Below, in pieces: positions 48,501-59,768 of a DNA stretch of 64,000 bases (position 1 is the stretch's first letter; each line of letters begins with the position of its first letter). Under the pieces are notes generated by a model that made no database searches, had not been told where the DNA came from, and saw only the letters and a list, made by a program, of their open reading frames with translations. The stretch spans positions 61,923,675-61,987,674 of the forward strand of contig OY997594.1 in assembly GCA_963921825.1 (NCBI GenBank), read 5' to 3'. This stretch comes from Erodium maritimum. Lineage: Eukaryota; Streptophyta; Magnoliopsida; Geraniales; Geraniaceae. Position numbers and translations under genes: made by a program.

Positions 48501-48839
48501 AGCTCTTGTTTGGAAAAAGAAATTAAAGACTTCAAAAAAAAATAGACTAATATATAGATCCAAAAAATTGGACCAACAAAATAATTAACTAATAAGGACG
48601 AGTTCACAACCTAAAGCCGAAAATAGATTTAATTAGAAAACTCGGAAATGAGTTGGAGTGTGAAAGTTGGTCTTATTTTATAGAGGGAGGAAGAAAAGTT
48701 TAGGTAAAATACGAGTGATGTGGGACTTATGAAAATGTTTGCAATAAATACAAACAAATATATAGTTATATAACATAAACAGAGTAGAAAACAAAGAGAT
48801 AAAGTAGTTGAGTTGGTTAGAGCATCCACATCCATCAAA
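48501..48839. other. AT-rich DNA with one Harbinger-like end
   Basis: TTAGAGCATCCACATCC at 48817-48833 matches a Tourist/Harbinger terminus with a TTA flank. No partner end is visible, so it is probably truncated. Confidence 0.3.
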
Positions 48840-49790
48840 GTCTTTCAAAAGAACGTGCGCGAGGAGAGAACCTTTACAACTAGGGCGTAAGCGAAATTCG
48901 CCCCCTACCACAGATCTCCGAATAAGGGACAATAACCTCCTTAATCCTAAGGTCCCCCAATCTAGATCCCCCATCTCCCCAACATGTCTCCTGCCCAATC
49001 CCTCTAAACCTCTGCTCGGATTGACGCCTGTTTGATCCTTGTTGGGCCCGACCAGATTGCAAACTCTCGTCGGCCCACTAGCCTCACGCCCCGTCCAGCG
49101 TCCAGTCCGCCTCCCATATGCATGGGCTTGGGCCCGAGGCCCATCGACCAACGGACCCAAACTTGAAGGCATGTGAGGGAGGCCCATATGAGGCGGGCCT
49201 AGTTCGTCATGAACCCTAACCGACCCCTTGCTTGGCCGCCTCTTCCATCCTTTGGTCGTCCTCTCCACGTCTGGCTGATCCGCCGCCGCCGTTTGTTGTC
49301 CCCTCCCAGTTACATCCGTCGTCATTAGGAGACGACCCCCAATAGTGACCAACAGCTTGATATCGTGGTCCGTTGACGCCGTCTCCAGCGTTACCAATCT
49401 TCATTGAAAAATTTGACCCCCTTTGACAGGTCCATCTTCCACTGGCATCACCTAGCGAGACAGGTCACTCCGACCTCGATCAGACGACATGTGTCTTGGT
49501 CTCGGGCCTACCGCCAGGGTTCGCCGTTATGGTCCCCGAGGTTGGTCGAGAAGAGGCCCTTGTGTCTATCGTCCGCCCGTGCCTCTGACCGGCACCGTCG
49601 GGCCTCCTTCCGCTCTGCTTGCGGAGAATATGTGAGCAGTCTCCATTGTACCCCTCCCAATGATGGAAGCGTCGTCGTTGGATCGTGCAGTAGATCCCGC
49701 TGCTAGACTCGTGGTGGTTGTCGAATCCGTAAAAAGATATCGTCGCCGTCATGTTCGCAAGGTACTAGGGTTTCAGAAGAAGAAGAAGAA
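48840..49790 (-). other. GC-rich LINE ORF1-like relic
   Basis: On the minus strand the DNA starts with a TTCTTCTTCTGAAACCCTAG leader and an ATG at 49752 (MTATISFYGFDNHHESSSGI). A later frame (49397-48678) has GPTRVCNLVGPNKDQTGVNP and other Gly/Arg-rich sequence. The leader and composition fit a LINE 5' end and ORF1, but no DUF4283 or zinc knuckle can be shown. Confidence 0.3.
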
Positions 49791-49799
49791 AAAAAACTA

Positions 49800-51050
49800 A
49801 GAGCTGCATAATAGACTTTCAATATTACTGTAACTTATTATTTTTTTGGTAAATTGTATATCTATGACCTAGGTTTGCGGGTTAGAGTTAACCCTGTCAT
49901 CTCTCTCCTTTAAAAGGTAATCCAACGGCAGAGGTTTGACTTTTTCCATGAGTAGTTATTATCAGTGTTCACTTTAACAAAGGTTACATTGAAGGTTTCC
50001 AAATAGATTTATCTTAATTTTATTTTGATAAGACATGTGGAAACTTTGTTTTTCAAAATCCATGGTGAAGTATATTTGTAGTTAAATACATATTAAAATA
50101 TTAACATCATATATGGTGAAGTATATTTGTAGTTTCTCGATCCAATTTATTTTCCGGTCTATTACAACTACATTAATGGTTTTTATAAGTATATATGTTG
50201 AAGTTGAGATATTTGGTGCAGAACTATTTTATCCTTAAAAAACTAGTACAAGATTATCCACATGCATGGAGTTACGGATTGGTTCATATTGTGGTTAGTA
50301 GAATAGTAGTTAGTGATAAAATTAATTAGTTAATTAATTAAATAAAAGAAGTGATTAGTTAATGGTCCACGTAACAATGGACTACAAAACAATTATTTAT
50401 TTATGGATATTATGAAAAGTTTGTAAACATATCTGTAAACCACTTGGAATTTGAAAAATCAAAGCACATTACTACAAATAGATGGGTGGCAATTTATAAC
50501 CATTTCTTCTCGTAATCAACCCCATGCTGCTCATCTCAAAACAGCCTTTCCTTATTTTTATTTTCTTTTTTGAGGAAAATATTGGGAAAGAGATAGATGA
50601 GAGCCTTATCTTGTAGAACCTTAAATAAAATAGGACAAATTATCTTATTTTGTAGATAACAATGAACGGCGGACAAAAAGTTAGCCTGACCTTTTTTTTT
50701 TCTTTCATAATCTCTCTTTAATCAGTTTTAACATATTTTTGTTTTGATCAGCTGTAGTTTTATTGAAGGTTCAAATCTTTAGTTTAACATATGATATATT
50801 TATGGTAGTAATTAAGCAATTTTGCAAAAGAAGTATTTATTGGCTAGGTTTGGCAATGGCGGCTTCAAAGTGAGATGGGTGGGGATAGCTCAGAATTCAA
50901 TCAAGACCATACGTTAAATAGAATTCAATGAAACGAGAGATGTCAATTATCAATTGAATTCGATAATTATTATTATTTTTTGCTCGATGTATGACTATCT
51001 TGTGTTAAATTAATACAAATGTGAAGTTGATCCATACTGGCAAGGGTACG
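49800..51050. other. AT-rich intergenic DNA, nothing recognised
   Basis: No coding frame above 60 codons with protein-like composition and no paired termini. AGTTTAACATATGATAT near 50781 resembles the repeated target sequence at 52070. Confidence 0.5.
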
Positions 51051-51059
51051 ACATCCGCA

Positions 51060-52069
51060 GTGGTAAAATGTCGGAACCGTTATTTTGGTTTCAATTTGGA
51101 ATATCTCGGTGTCGTCTCGCTTACGGGTCTTTTTGTAGCGATGTCTCACTGACACTCTTCAAGTGGCGGGCAATCTCACGAGAAGGTTCGTTCCGATCGC
51201 ATCTATGTGTGCTCTTTGTGGCCGAGCGGAAGAAACGGTCTCGCACTTCTTCCTTTTCTGTGGATTTGCGAAAACGTGCTGGAGAGAAGTGGGAGGGACC
51301 CCCCCCCCCTGGTGGGTTAAACTTTTGTGGACTGATGGAAGAGTATCTGTACAGGTCGCTGAAAAACAGCGAGGCGGAGATAGTTAGCATTCTATGGGAG
51401 ATATGGAAGGCAAGGAATGTGTGGGCCTGGAATGGCGACACCCCAACAGTCATTAGAGTCATTACGGATGCTCGGGCTCACCTTCTAGCTAGGACCGACG
51501 CTAATGCGACCACCGTGACCCCATCGCAGCCTCGGTCGGTCTGGACATCCCGCTTCAGTCCACCCTCATTAGGTACTTGGGTTATCAATGTTGATGAGGC
51601 GGTCTTTCAGGATTCTGACCAATCAGCCTAGGGTATTATCGCTCGAGGTGGGGATGGTCGAGTAGGCCTCACGGCGAATTGGGTCATTCTGGGAAGCGGA
51701 TCACTGATTCTGATTGAGGCATATGCCATCGCAACAACACTCCGGAACACAGAATCTCAGGGAATGAGTTCTATTATTATCCGCTCGGATGCTCAAGTTT
51801 TACTCAATATGATTCAAACAGGGGATCCTCCAGCATCCCCGGTTGGAATAGTTATTAGAGACATCCGCCTCATGTTGGCTGAAAGCGAGAGAATATCTCT
51901 CCAATCTGTAAAAAGGACTGTGAATAGGGCAGCTCACTAGTTAGCCAGGGAGCTCGTTCTACGTCTATCCTTAAGTTGTCAGGAACTCTTCCTGATGCAC
52001 TCCAATGTATCGTTTCAACTGAAATCTAAATAAAGCTCCGCAACTTTTATTCAAGAAAAAGAGAATGAA
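51060..52069 (+). mobile_element. LINE 3' fragment: zf-RVT and RNase H, with A-rich tail
   Basis: Plus-strand reading gives zf-RVT (LTRRFVPIASMCALCGRAEE, SHFFLFCGFAKTCW), then AEIVSILWEIWKARNVWAWN. RNase H follows with GTWVINVDEAVFQD, then after a stop GIIARGGDGRVGL, LIEAYAIATTLR, IIIRSDAQVLL and a degraded VNRAAH-LAREL. The 3' end has AATAAAGCTCCGCAAC and an A-rich tail (CAAGAAAAAGAGAATGA) ending at about 52069. The same family as 31915-33060, and better preserved. Confidence 0.8.
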
Positions 52070-52084
52070 TAGTTTAGCTATAAT
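52070..52084 (+). repeat. Target duplication copy (left)
   Basis: TAGTTTAGCTATAAT is identical to 53371-53385, and a variant occurs at 53399-53412. Confidence 0.8.
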
Positions 52085-53370
52085 ATGATATCAAATATAT
52101 TGAATCGCATACCCTCTTAATGTTAGGGTTTTTGCGATTTTATGGCATTGGCGGCGGAACCTCTCCTACCTCGGCCCATGCGTTTGCGATGGAAGGGATA
52201 CAGTCACGGATGACGGTTTTCCATCTGCGATCATCAATCTCTCTTCCACGTGAAATTTCCTCCCCGATCCGTTCAAAGCCTCTAGTAATCGAAGGAGTTT
52301 CAATGGCGGCGGGACGAGGTTTGGTGTATCTCGTGTCTTCGGCGAAGGAACGTTATCCTTTTACGATATGTCGAGTGCCATCGAATCAGCCTCAAATCTA
52401 CATGCTCTCCTCGCTGATTCGGTTGGGTTGACTGGAAGTGGTTGGGGAGGTTGATACTATCACTGGTGGTTGTTTCACTAATAGAATATGGACGGGGGTC
52501 AGGAAATGTGTACTCGGTGGGGAGAGGAAGGAACAATATCCTGTGGAGGCCGTGGTCGGGGAGTGCAGGCAAGTGCGATCGATAGTGTGAACGGCTCCCA
52601 AACGACGACGGAGCGAGAAGGTGAACCCGGGTAGGGTTCCAGACCCGATTGGGAAGCCTACGAAGCCCAGTGACCCAAACCGATCGGACAAGATCCAGAA
52701 TGTTTGTGGGCCGCAATTATTGGGCCTCTAGGATCTTTCTTTGGGACAGAGGTCTTTTGGAGTGGGTCTAAGGGCCCAAGGTAGACAGGTCTGGCTTGAT
52801 AGGGAGCCGACATTGACCAAGCCCAGTTTGGGTCAATTAGGCTTGGAGGATTATGAGGACTCCATTCATTCAGTGGGAACACCACATAAAACGGTGGGGG
52901 CTATAAGCACCCTCACCTTGTCGAATGATTCTGAGGTGGTCCAGAGCGGGGTTGCTTGGTTGTACCGCCCCTCTGAACGTAAGGTGGCAGCGATCCCACC
53001 AAGAACCAGCTCGGAGGTCAGCAATCCCACGTTTTGGATCCCTACCATTATCAGTCAAGGAAGGACGACGCACGCTGACTGCCTGGGGAGTACCTTATCC
53101 ACCATTACTTTTATCCGGTAAGAGGTCTGCTCTATCCAAGCTTCCGCCAGTCTGAATTCGCTGTTTCGGTGTCGTTAGACGCTACCGCAGTATCATCTTC
53201 CAAGCGCTTTCAGGAGGTAGTTAGTGCCTTGAGCTCTTTAAGTTATTGTCTGAGTATCCTCTTTCGTGGGAACTCCTTTCATTTCGGTTATTTTATTTTC
53301 AGTGTTTTATTGCTTATTTGCTCTGTAAATACTCGTTATTTATAATATACAACCGTTCCTTCTCAAAAAT
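52085..53370 (+). mobile_element. Short LINE-like insertion, 1.29 kb, no ORF2, 15-bp target duplication
   Basis: It is bounded by the exact 15-bp repeat TAGTTTAGCTATAAT. The 5' side has TTAGGGTTTTTGCG and an open frame from 52120 (AFAMEGIQSRMTVFHLRSSI, then MAAGRGLVYLVSSAKERYPF). Only broken frames follow. The 3' end is T-rich (CTCGTTATTTATAATATACA) and finishes TCTCAAAAAT, as LINE tails do. Long target duplications and an A-rich tail indicate target-primed reverse transcription. The protein is not recognised. ORF1-like is inference from position and leader. Confidence 0.6.
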
Positions 53371-53412
53371 TAGTTTAGCTATAATTGTTCAAAAACAGAA
53401 GTTTAGCTATAA

Positions 53413-53885
53413 CATTTTACAATTTACCTTGAAATGAAGACTTTCTTTAACTTCAATAGTTGATTTTTTAAAATAAAATATTAACTTTTAAAAGAAATAT
53501 TAATTTAAAAAATAAAATCTGATTTTTTTAAGAATAAACTGATTTTTTCAAAATAAAAAACTGATTTATATAATATAAATAAATAAAAAGAATTTTTAAA
53601 AACCAATGGCATGCTTTTGAAAATTTGAGTGTTAGTGAGGGGTATTTTGGACTTTTTACCATTTTCCATCCAAAAATGGATGTCAAGTTGACGGCGGGTA
53701 TGAAAGTGCGACTAAAAGTTTGGTTAGGGTAGTAAGGTGCAACAAAGTTTGGTTAGGGTAGTGAGACGAAACGCAAGTATTTTTAGGGTAGTGAGGTGAA
53801 GTTTGCCCCATAAACTATAATAAAACCAATATGAAGTTCGTAATTTACCGAAACTCTTCACTAATAAGGATATAATTAGTAAATG
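53413..53885. other. AT-rich DNA, nothing recognised
   Basis: Very AT-rich. GGTAGTGAG(G/A)(T/C)G-like phrases repeat loosely near 53728-53800. Confidence 0.4.
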
Positions 53886-53889
53886 TGCT

Positions 53890-54475
53890 TTTATGGCTTG
53901 GTGGTCCTCATGTACTCCCCTCATCGACTATGAGGTGGTATCGGTTCCGCTAAGTATCAGCGCGGTATTTTTCTACCAAACCGGGAACCAACAACTTGCA
54001 TTTTTAAAGGCCTTCATTATAGTCAGGGGGACGACACCATCTGACTCATCGGGAGACTGCATAGTCCAATTGAGCTATTACAGTCCATGGTTACAGGACT
54101 GACCAAGCCTTCACTCTCGGGATTCAATTTTTGTTCCGATGGTCTCGACCGCTAATGCAATATCCTCCTAGAACTCCTTTTAGAATCGTTTGACACTTTT
54201 TTCGGAAATGGGTATGCTCTTCCCTAACTCATCTTCGGGTGTAGTTGTGCTGATTGCTTCGGCCGCTAATGTAGTATCCCTCTTTCTACATCCACCCTGG
54301 AGCATTTTGGTCAATGACCACTTCTTTTATTTGTTTTGTTCCACACTTTTCGTACTTTTCAATTATATTTTTTCTGTTATAGATGTTTTATATACTTTTT
54401 GTTTGATCATTTTTGGGTCAACGCCTCCGGCCTTTTTCTCTTATTAATATACTAGTTACATTTACAGTTCAAGAA
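53890..54475 (+). mobile_element. Possible SINE or short LINE-tail element
   Basis: TGGCTTGGTGG at about 53895 resembles a pol III A box, and GGTATCGGTTC about 45 bases later weakly resembles a B box. The right side ends with CTTATTAATATACTAG, like LINE 3' ends. No target duplication was found. Confidence 0.3.
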
Positions 54476-54479
54476 AATA

Positions 54480-54899
54480 ATTATGTAAGTAAACATAGGA
54501 ACCAATGAAAAAGTCAATATAAATGGGGCGTTTTAGAATGGGATCGAACTCAAATGACAAGGAAAATGTATGAAAGACTTTAATGACTAAGTTATTTTTT
54601 CCATACAGTGGAACACCATATATCCCTCTGTTTTGTCCCTAATGTTGATGTTTACGAGGAAAAACCGATAAATTAGGATATGAGAAGATATGACTACAAA
54701 AACTATATGAATGAGAATCAAATAATTGTGTCGTTTGTTATGAATCCCATTATTAATCTAAAACACTTCGAAATAACCATTATCACCATCATCAGAAGAA
54801 TCATAGAGGTTGAGTAATAAGTTGTTGTCACATGATTTCTAGTTGAAGGAGGATTGAGAGTGAAAGGAGAACCAAATTGAGAAAAAAATATTGAGTGGG
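54480..54899. other. AT-rich spacer
   Basis: Nothing recognised. Confidence 0.4.
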
Positions 54900-54902
54900 T
54901 AA

Positions 54903-55213
54903 GAGCATCCACAATGCTAGCATGTTGGTGTTGCATGTTCGTACCGACTATTCGAATAAAAAAAAATATTTCAGCAAATTTTCAACCAACAGTCAGCAAC
55001 CTTTAATGTTAGCCTGTTGGTGCTGGCTATTCATTCCATTTTTTTCACAAATTTCCAACCGTGGGCGGTTCATGTCGATGGTGAGCTTAACACTAGTCCT
55101 CACCGCCAACGATGAAACGTCGACTCCCCGTCAGCTCCCCGAAAGCTCAACATCGGCGTTTTCTCCCCGCCAACGCCTTACCGTCGACTTCCCCACCAAC
55201 GTTGTGGCTGCTC
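54903..55213. mobile_element. Tourist/Harbinger-type MITE, 311 bp
   Basis: It is flanked by TAA (54900-54902 and 55214-55216), with inverted ends GAGCATCCACAATG and GAGCAGCCACAACG. It is non-coding. Ends and duplication match the class of the full element at 36755-38663, but the interior is different. Confidence 0.75.
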
Positions 55214-55376
55214 TAAAAATAAAATGGAAGAAGGTTAATATTTATAAAGAAGAATATATATTTTAAAATTTTCGTGTAGATCATCATTAGCAATTTTTTC
55301 TACTTATAAAATCATACATTGATTAAGTCACAAATTTTTTTGTCTGAAGAAGAAGGCGGTGGAACTATCACATTTG

Positions 55377-55600
55377 CTAGAGCACTTACATCAACCGAAC
55401 CACAACCCTGGATCGCGATTCGCGAATATGTGAATCGCGGTTCGCGGTTCACATATTCGCACGGTGTGGGGTGCATGAATCGCGAACCACGAGTCACGTT
55501 CCAACTCGCGAACCACAATTATGGTTCGCGAGTCGTTGGTACGCGGTGCGTTGGTGGCCAATGCCACGCGACACGTGGCCAAGCTAAATCAATTTTTTTA
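55377..55600. mobile_element. Harbinger-like end with a strong palindrome, partner end missing
   Basis: AGAGCACTTACATC at 55378 resembles a Harbinger terminus. Just inside, GCGAATATGTGAA and TTCACATATTCGC (55422-55434 and 55448-55460) form perfect 13-bp arms, with further GAATCGCG/CGCGATTC variants. It then runs to CCACGCGACACGTGGCC near 55562, comparable to GGACACGTGGCG near 36947 in the full Harbinger element. Confidence 0.45.
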
Positions 55601-55858
55601 ATCAAAAAATACAATTTTTTAAATCCGATTTTGTGTAAACGGTGTCCAAAATTTACACATTTATAGTCATCTTTTTTAGCGAAATGTGTAATATTATAAC
55701 TTTTATAATCGATTACATTGTTGTGCATCAAGGAACATGCTCCTCGACCACGGAAGGTCAGTATGAATGAACAATGGTTCACTAAGCCTTTTCTTATCAG
55801 AACCGTCACAGACGGTATTTTGATGTCTGGTGTGGACATAAATTGCATCGATTCTAAA

Positions 55859-57229
55859 TGTTTTTAGCCCACATTCTTGAGCATTTTAGTCCCGGGATTG
55901 GATAATTTGGACCAATTTTCTCTCATTACTCGTATTGTGTCTCTCATTATGTTTTGTAGGTGATTTGATCGAGAAAAAGGGCTAGAATAGAGCAAAACCC
56001 TGTTTTGGGAGTTTTGGAAATTGGCTAATCTTGCGAAACGCATAATTTCTTCATACAAGCTTTGATTTCCTTGAATTTTATGTCAAATCGAAGGGAATTC
56101 ATAGATCTACAACTTTTGTCAAGGGCCCAAAGCCGTTACGGATCTATATCAAGTCCGCGCGAGGCTTGCAAACTTCCAGACGGGTTTCCTACTTAAAAAA
56201 GGAGATTTTCCTATTCCAAATCCGAATTTGAGAAGGAAAAGAGGGTTTTGAAGTCCTATAAATAGAAGAGAACGAATTTGGAGAGGGAGAACTTGTTTTT
56301 GGGACAATCCTAGAGAGCTAGAAGGTGAAGATTGGTAAACTTTGAAGCTTGAAGGAAGAGAAGCAACTTGGGCAAGCTTTGTATGAGAAGAGAGTGCTTG
56401 AACTCAACCATTGTAATTCTACATTGGTATTGTATTTCCACAACTCTTTCAATATGATGATTGCTTATAAACGTTTTTCTTCATCTTCTTCTTCTTCTTT
56501 CTCCATGAGTAGCTAAACCCCATAATATAGGGTTATGGAGTAGTAGAGATTTACTTTCCAATGTATTGAATTGTATGAATGAGTGTTATGTTGGTTGATT
56601 TGATTTATGGTTTGTATTAGATTTGAACTTAATGCTCTATCTCCCGGGTAGGCCTGATAGAAGGTGGGAATTGCAATCTGACACTCGTGAGAGGTGGGTT
56701 GTAATTAGGTCAGAAATCTTATACAAATTGGGTTTAAGTCTAGACTAGTGATAGCTAGGTTAACACAATTGCAACAACCATAGGATTTGTACCGAAAGTT
56801 AGAAATTATCAAAGAATGAGTGCTTTGGGTCTTCCTACATCTTGATTCGTAAGAACTAGGTGGTTAGATTCCATTAGGGTCCGAAACAACGTGAGAAGTT
56901 AGGACTAGTTTGAGAGATAATTCGTTGCCCCTAAAATCAGACAACTTCACAGTGTTCATCGTCGTTTAAATGCATTGGAATTGGTCTCTATGAATCCAAA
57001 AACCTTAGATTATCTTTTTCTCTGATTCTGATCTCTTCTGATTTACCTAAATACTTGTTCACCTTTCAATTACTTGTTTACATTTGCATGATCTTTTACT
57101 TAACTACGAACTTCAAATCGGAATTGCTTGTCTTGTGCTCCCTTTGGTATGATAATCCGGAACTAAAATCCCGAAATACTACTTGACGACCGGTACGCTT
57201 GCCGTGTCTTTTTCTGTGTTAAAACCGCA
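55859..57229 (+). mobile_element. Athila/Tat-like LTR (about 1.37 kb) with adjoining primer-site remnant
   Basis: The left end is TGTTTTTAGCCCACA and the right end is AAAACCGCA. A promoter-like TATAAATA lies at 56257-56264, followed by CTCCATGAGTAGCTAAACC, a phrase known from Athila/Tat LTRs, and near the end GACGACCGGTACGCTTGCCG. Directly after it, TGGCGTCAATGCC (57230 on) resembles the Asp-tRNA primer site of that group. No target duplication and no downstream gag were found. An old element. Confidence 0.55.
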
Positions 57230-57249
57230 TGGCGTCAATGCCCCACGGG

Positions 57250-58030
57250 CAAAGATAGAAGACGATGGGGGGGGGGGGGGGGGAACGGTGTACCGGAACT
57301 CAGCGAGCTCAACAGTGGTGATGGTGGGAGGCCAAGCATCGTCTAGGGACCCCTCCCAGGGCCAGTCCCTGATGCTCCCCTCCCTAGAGAAATCATCGAT
57401 TCTCTGTTCGACATGCATTGATCCTGCAAAGACAAACTCAAATAAAAAAGACCCTTTGGATTAGTCAGATCCATAATCATGAAAGGGGTCGAGGCGGTTG
57501 CGGCGGTGGAGGCCAGGGAGAAGGACGCGCCAACTGCGGTTGTAGATCCGACGGCGGTGACTTTAGGGGCGACTCTAGAGACGACGACGACATCAGAAGC
57601 GACGACGACAGCAGGGACGGTGGCGGCTTCAAGGATGGTTGTGGCAGTATCAGGGACGGCGGCTGTAGAGACGAAAACCCTCGGGGCGGCGAAATCAGGG
57701 GTGCTTCAGGGGCGCCGGCAACGACTACAGATGCATCGACGACTTCAGGCGGCTCAAAGGTTGGTTGACGCCGAGGTGAGCCAGAAGACAACCATCGGGA
57801 TTGTAGAGGGGGAACCGAACATGATTGGTAGACGCGTCGGTGGTGGTGGGGAAGAGTCCACTGCGCGGTGGTTAGCGGCGGCCCGAGAGGAACCCTAGCA
57901 AAGAAAACTCGCGCAGGACCCAAAGGGGATGTGCCGAAGAGAGGAAGAACCATGACATAAGATATGACAATTTCCGTAGTCATATCCATGGTGGTGCGTA
58001 CGGCGGCAGAGTCTCAAAACCCTAGTAGAG
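57250..58030 (-). other. Unrecognised Pro/Ser-rich open frame with a plant-like leader
   Basis: On the minus strand a leader with CTAGGGTTTTGAGAC is followed by CACCATGG and an open frame from 57989 to 57477 (MDMTTEIVISYVMVLPLFGT, then Pro- and Ser-rich to the end, about 170 codons). It could be a LINE 5' end or a fragment of a host gene. The rich composition opens frames on both strands, so a protein is uncertain. A 17-base G run lies at 57267-57283. Confidence 0.25.
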
Positions 58031-58049
58031 AGAGTTTTGCTTCTTTTTT

Positions 58050-58394
58050 TCTAGGGAAAATTTCATTTTAATACCCTGGCAAACATTTATTTTCAATATA
58101 ATACTCTGACCTTTTTTTTGTATTATAATACCCTGACAAACATTTATTTTCACATTCATACATAACGTTAATTTTTCGTCCAAAAATGAACAGAAAATGG
58201 TCATGTGCTTTGCACTTGACCTTATTTTTTAAGAAAACACCAAACTACCCTTTAACCTATATTTTTCAGGTTTTGGCCTTCATTTTTTACAAAACCCCAC
58301 CCACGCCTCTTTCATTTACCTCACCACACATCCATCCTTAAGCCCACTCCTCTCTCCTTCTTTCTCGTACAATCAATTGAACCTTCAACCCCAT
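58050..58394. other. AT-rich DNA with a 61-bp imperfect duplication
   Basis: ATACCCTG(G/A)CAAACATTTATTTTCA occurs near 58070 and again near 58131. No coding content. Confidence 0.5.
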
Positions 58395-59198
58395 TGTTAC
58401 GCCCCAAATCCGGTTTTAACCGGACTCGAGACGTGAACTTAGGATAATAAATAAACACGATAAAATTACGATAGACAAAACTAAAAAGTGATAATAAATC
58501 AATTGAAAGAGTCAACAGCTCATAACACCCAGTGTACGAAGTTTGGTTCAAAACGACAGCACGTCATTAGACCGACTAGACAAGACCCGCGCCAGCTCCC
58601 AAGCTCAGTTATGTCCTGCTAGTACAAATCCCGCTCAACACCTGAAATACCACGAAGTAAGGGGTGAGCTTTCGCCCAGTAGAGAAAGTAGTTAAGGTAA
58701 TGAACATCGGCTCACCACCACGAGTAACCGTCCAATTAGGGCATACTAGTACAACACGATTAAATACCAAACCGGGGTTCATAGCCAATCTTACAATACT
58801 CTTAACGACGACTTTCACACAATCAGCAATAACAAACAGCAAACGCAACCAACACAAAAATCCAACAGTGCACACATCCCGTACCGCAACACCCGAACTC
58901 CGCCAGCTGTACACGACCCGATACCATCATAACAAACCGGTAGGTCAAGCATCAATCGGACTACCTCTCGATCCAGGGGAGACGCATAACGTCACAAAGA
59001 CGTATAACGTCGAGAATGCCGGAAACATCCCTATGAGGACGCATTCGTCGGGACCCTCGGAAATGTCTCTAAAGGACCTAGTGCCCAACGCGACTCGTAG
59101 GACCAACACGACCCGCAGGCCCAACCACGACCCGTAAGCCCAGTATGATATGATATGGCCCGTCGGCCCTATGCAATATGATATGATGTGGCCCGTCG
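58395..59198 (-). mobile_element. Long gypsy-type LTR fragment (LTR5), interrupted by LTR4
   Basis: It begins TGTTACGCCCCAAATCCGG, the reverse complement of the common 3' terminus. It has the conserved hairpin site (TGAGCTTTCGCCCA, 58665-58678, one arm mismatch) 270 bp from that end. It stops where LTR4 starts. The remainder is not in the window. Confidence 0.75.
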
Positions 59199-59472
59199 TG
59201 TCACGCCCCAAATTCAGTAAAACCGAACCTGGAGCATGAGCGTTTAAAACAATAAAACATTTGAAACCTGTTTTGAATAAACACTTTAAAATCTCCATTT
59301 AGTTAATCAAAATAATATTTACAACTCAAAATACGTCCCAACAAATGGACAAAGTACAAGATGTACGTCACTAGACTCAAAAGTAAAACCCGGACTCCGA
59401 TCCTAGCTCCTCAAGCTTCGAGAGCTCACCTAGTCCGTCATGTGATCAGTACCTGTAGGAAAAATAGCTAGG

Positions 59473-59490
59473 GGTGAGCGTTCGCTCACC
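59473..59490 (-). promoter_or_regulatory. Conserved LTR hairpin in LTR4
   Basis: GGTGAGCG TT CGCTCACC has perfect 8-bp arms and lies 274 bp from the LTR 3' end. Confidence 0.7.
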
Positions 59491-59768
59491 ACCACAGATT
59501 ACAGACTGACTACGGCATAATTAGCAAACAATGCCGGTAACACCAACAACAACCTCAACACCGGGGAACACTATCCCCAACCCAAGTACTCCGACTGACA
59601 CACACCCACTGTTACCTTCCTCGACCGACTCAACAGTCTGACACGTAAAGTAAACCCGACACAACGATTGACGACCTCCTCCAAAGACTCAAAGACCACC
59701 ACACAACACCCAAGATCACAAAGGATTGCACACCAAACAAGATCACAAAGGATCGCATACCAGCTGCT

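Noticed and set aside
52741-53155. Overlapping frames of up to 126 codons on both strands
   Set aside because: They lie in the body of the short LINE-like insertion and show no recognisable domain. No frame is clearly preferred.
57183-57464. 93-codon plus-strand frame crossing a 17-base G run
   Set aside because: The frame depends on the length of a homopolymer and has no domain.
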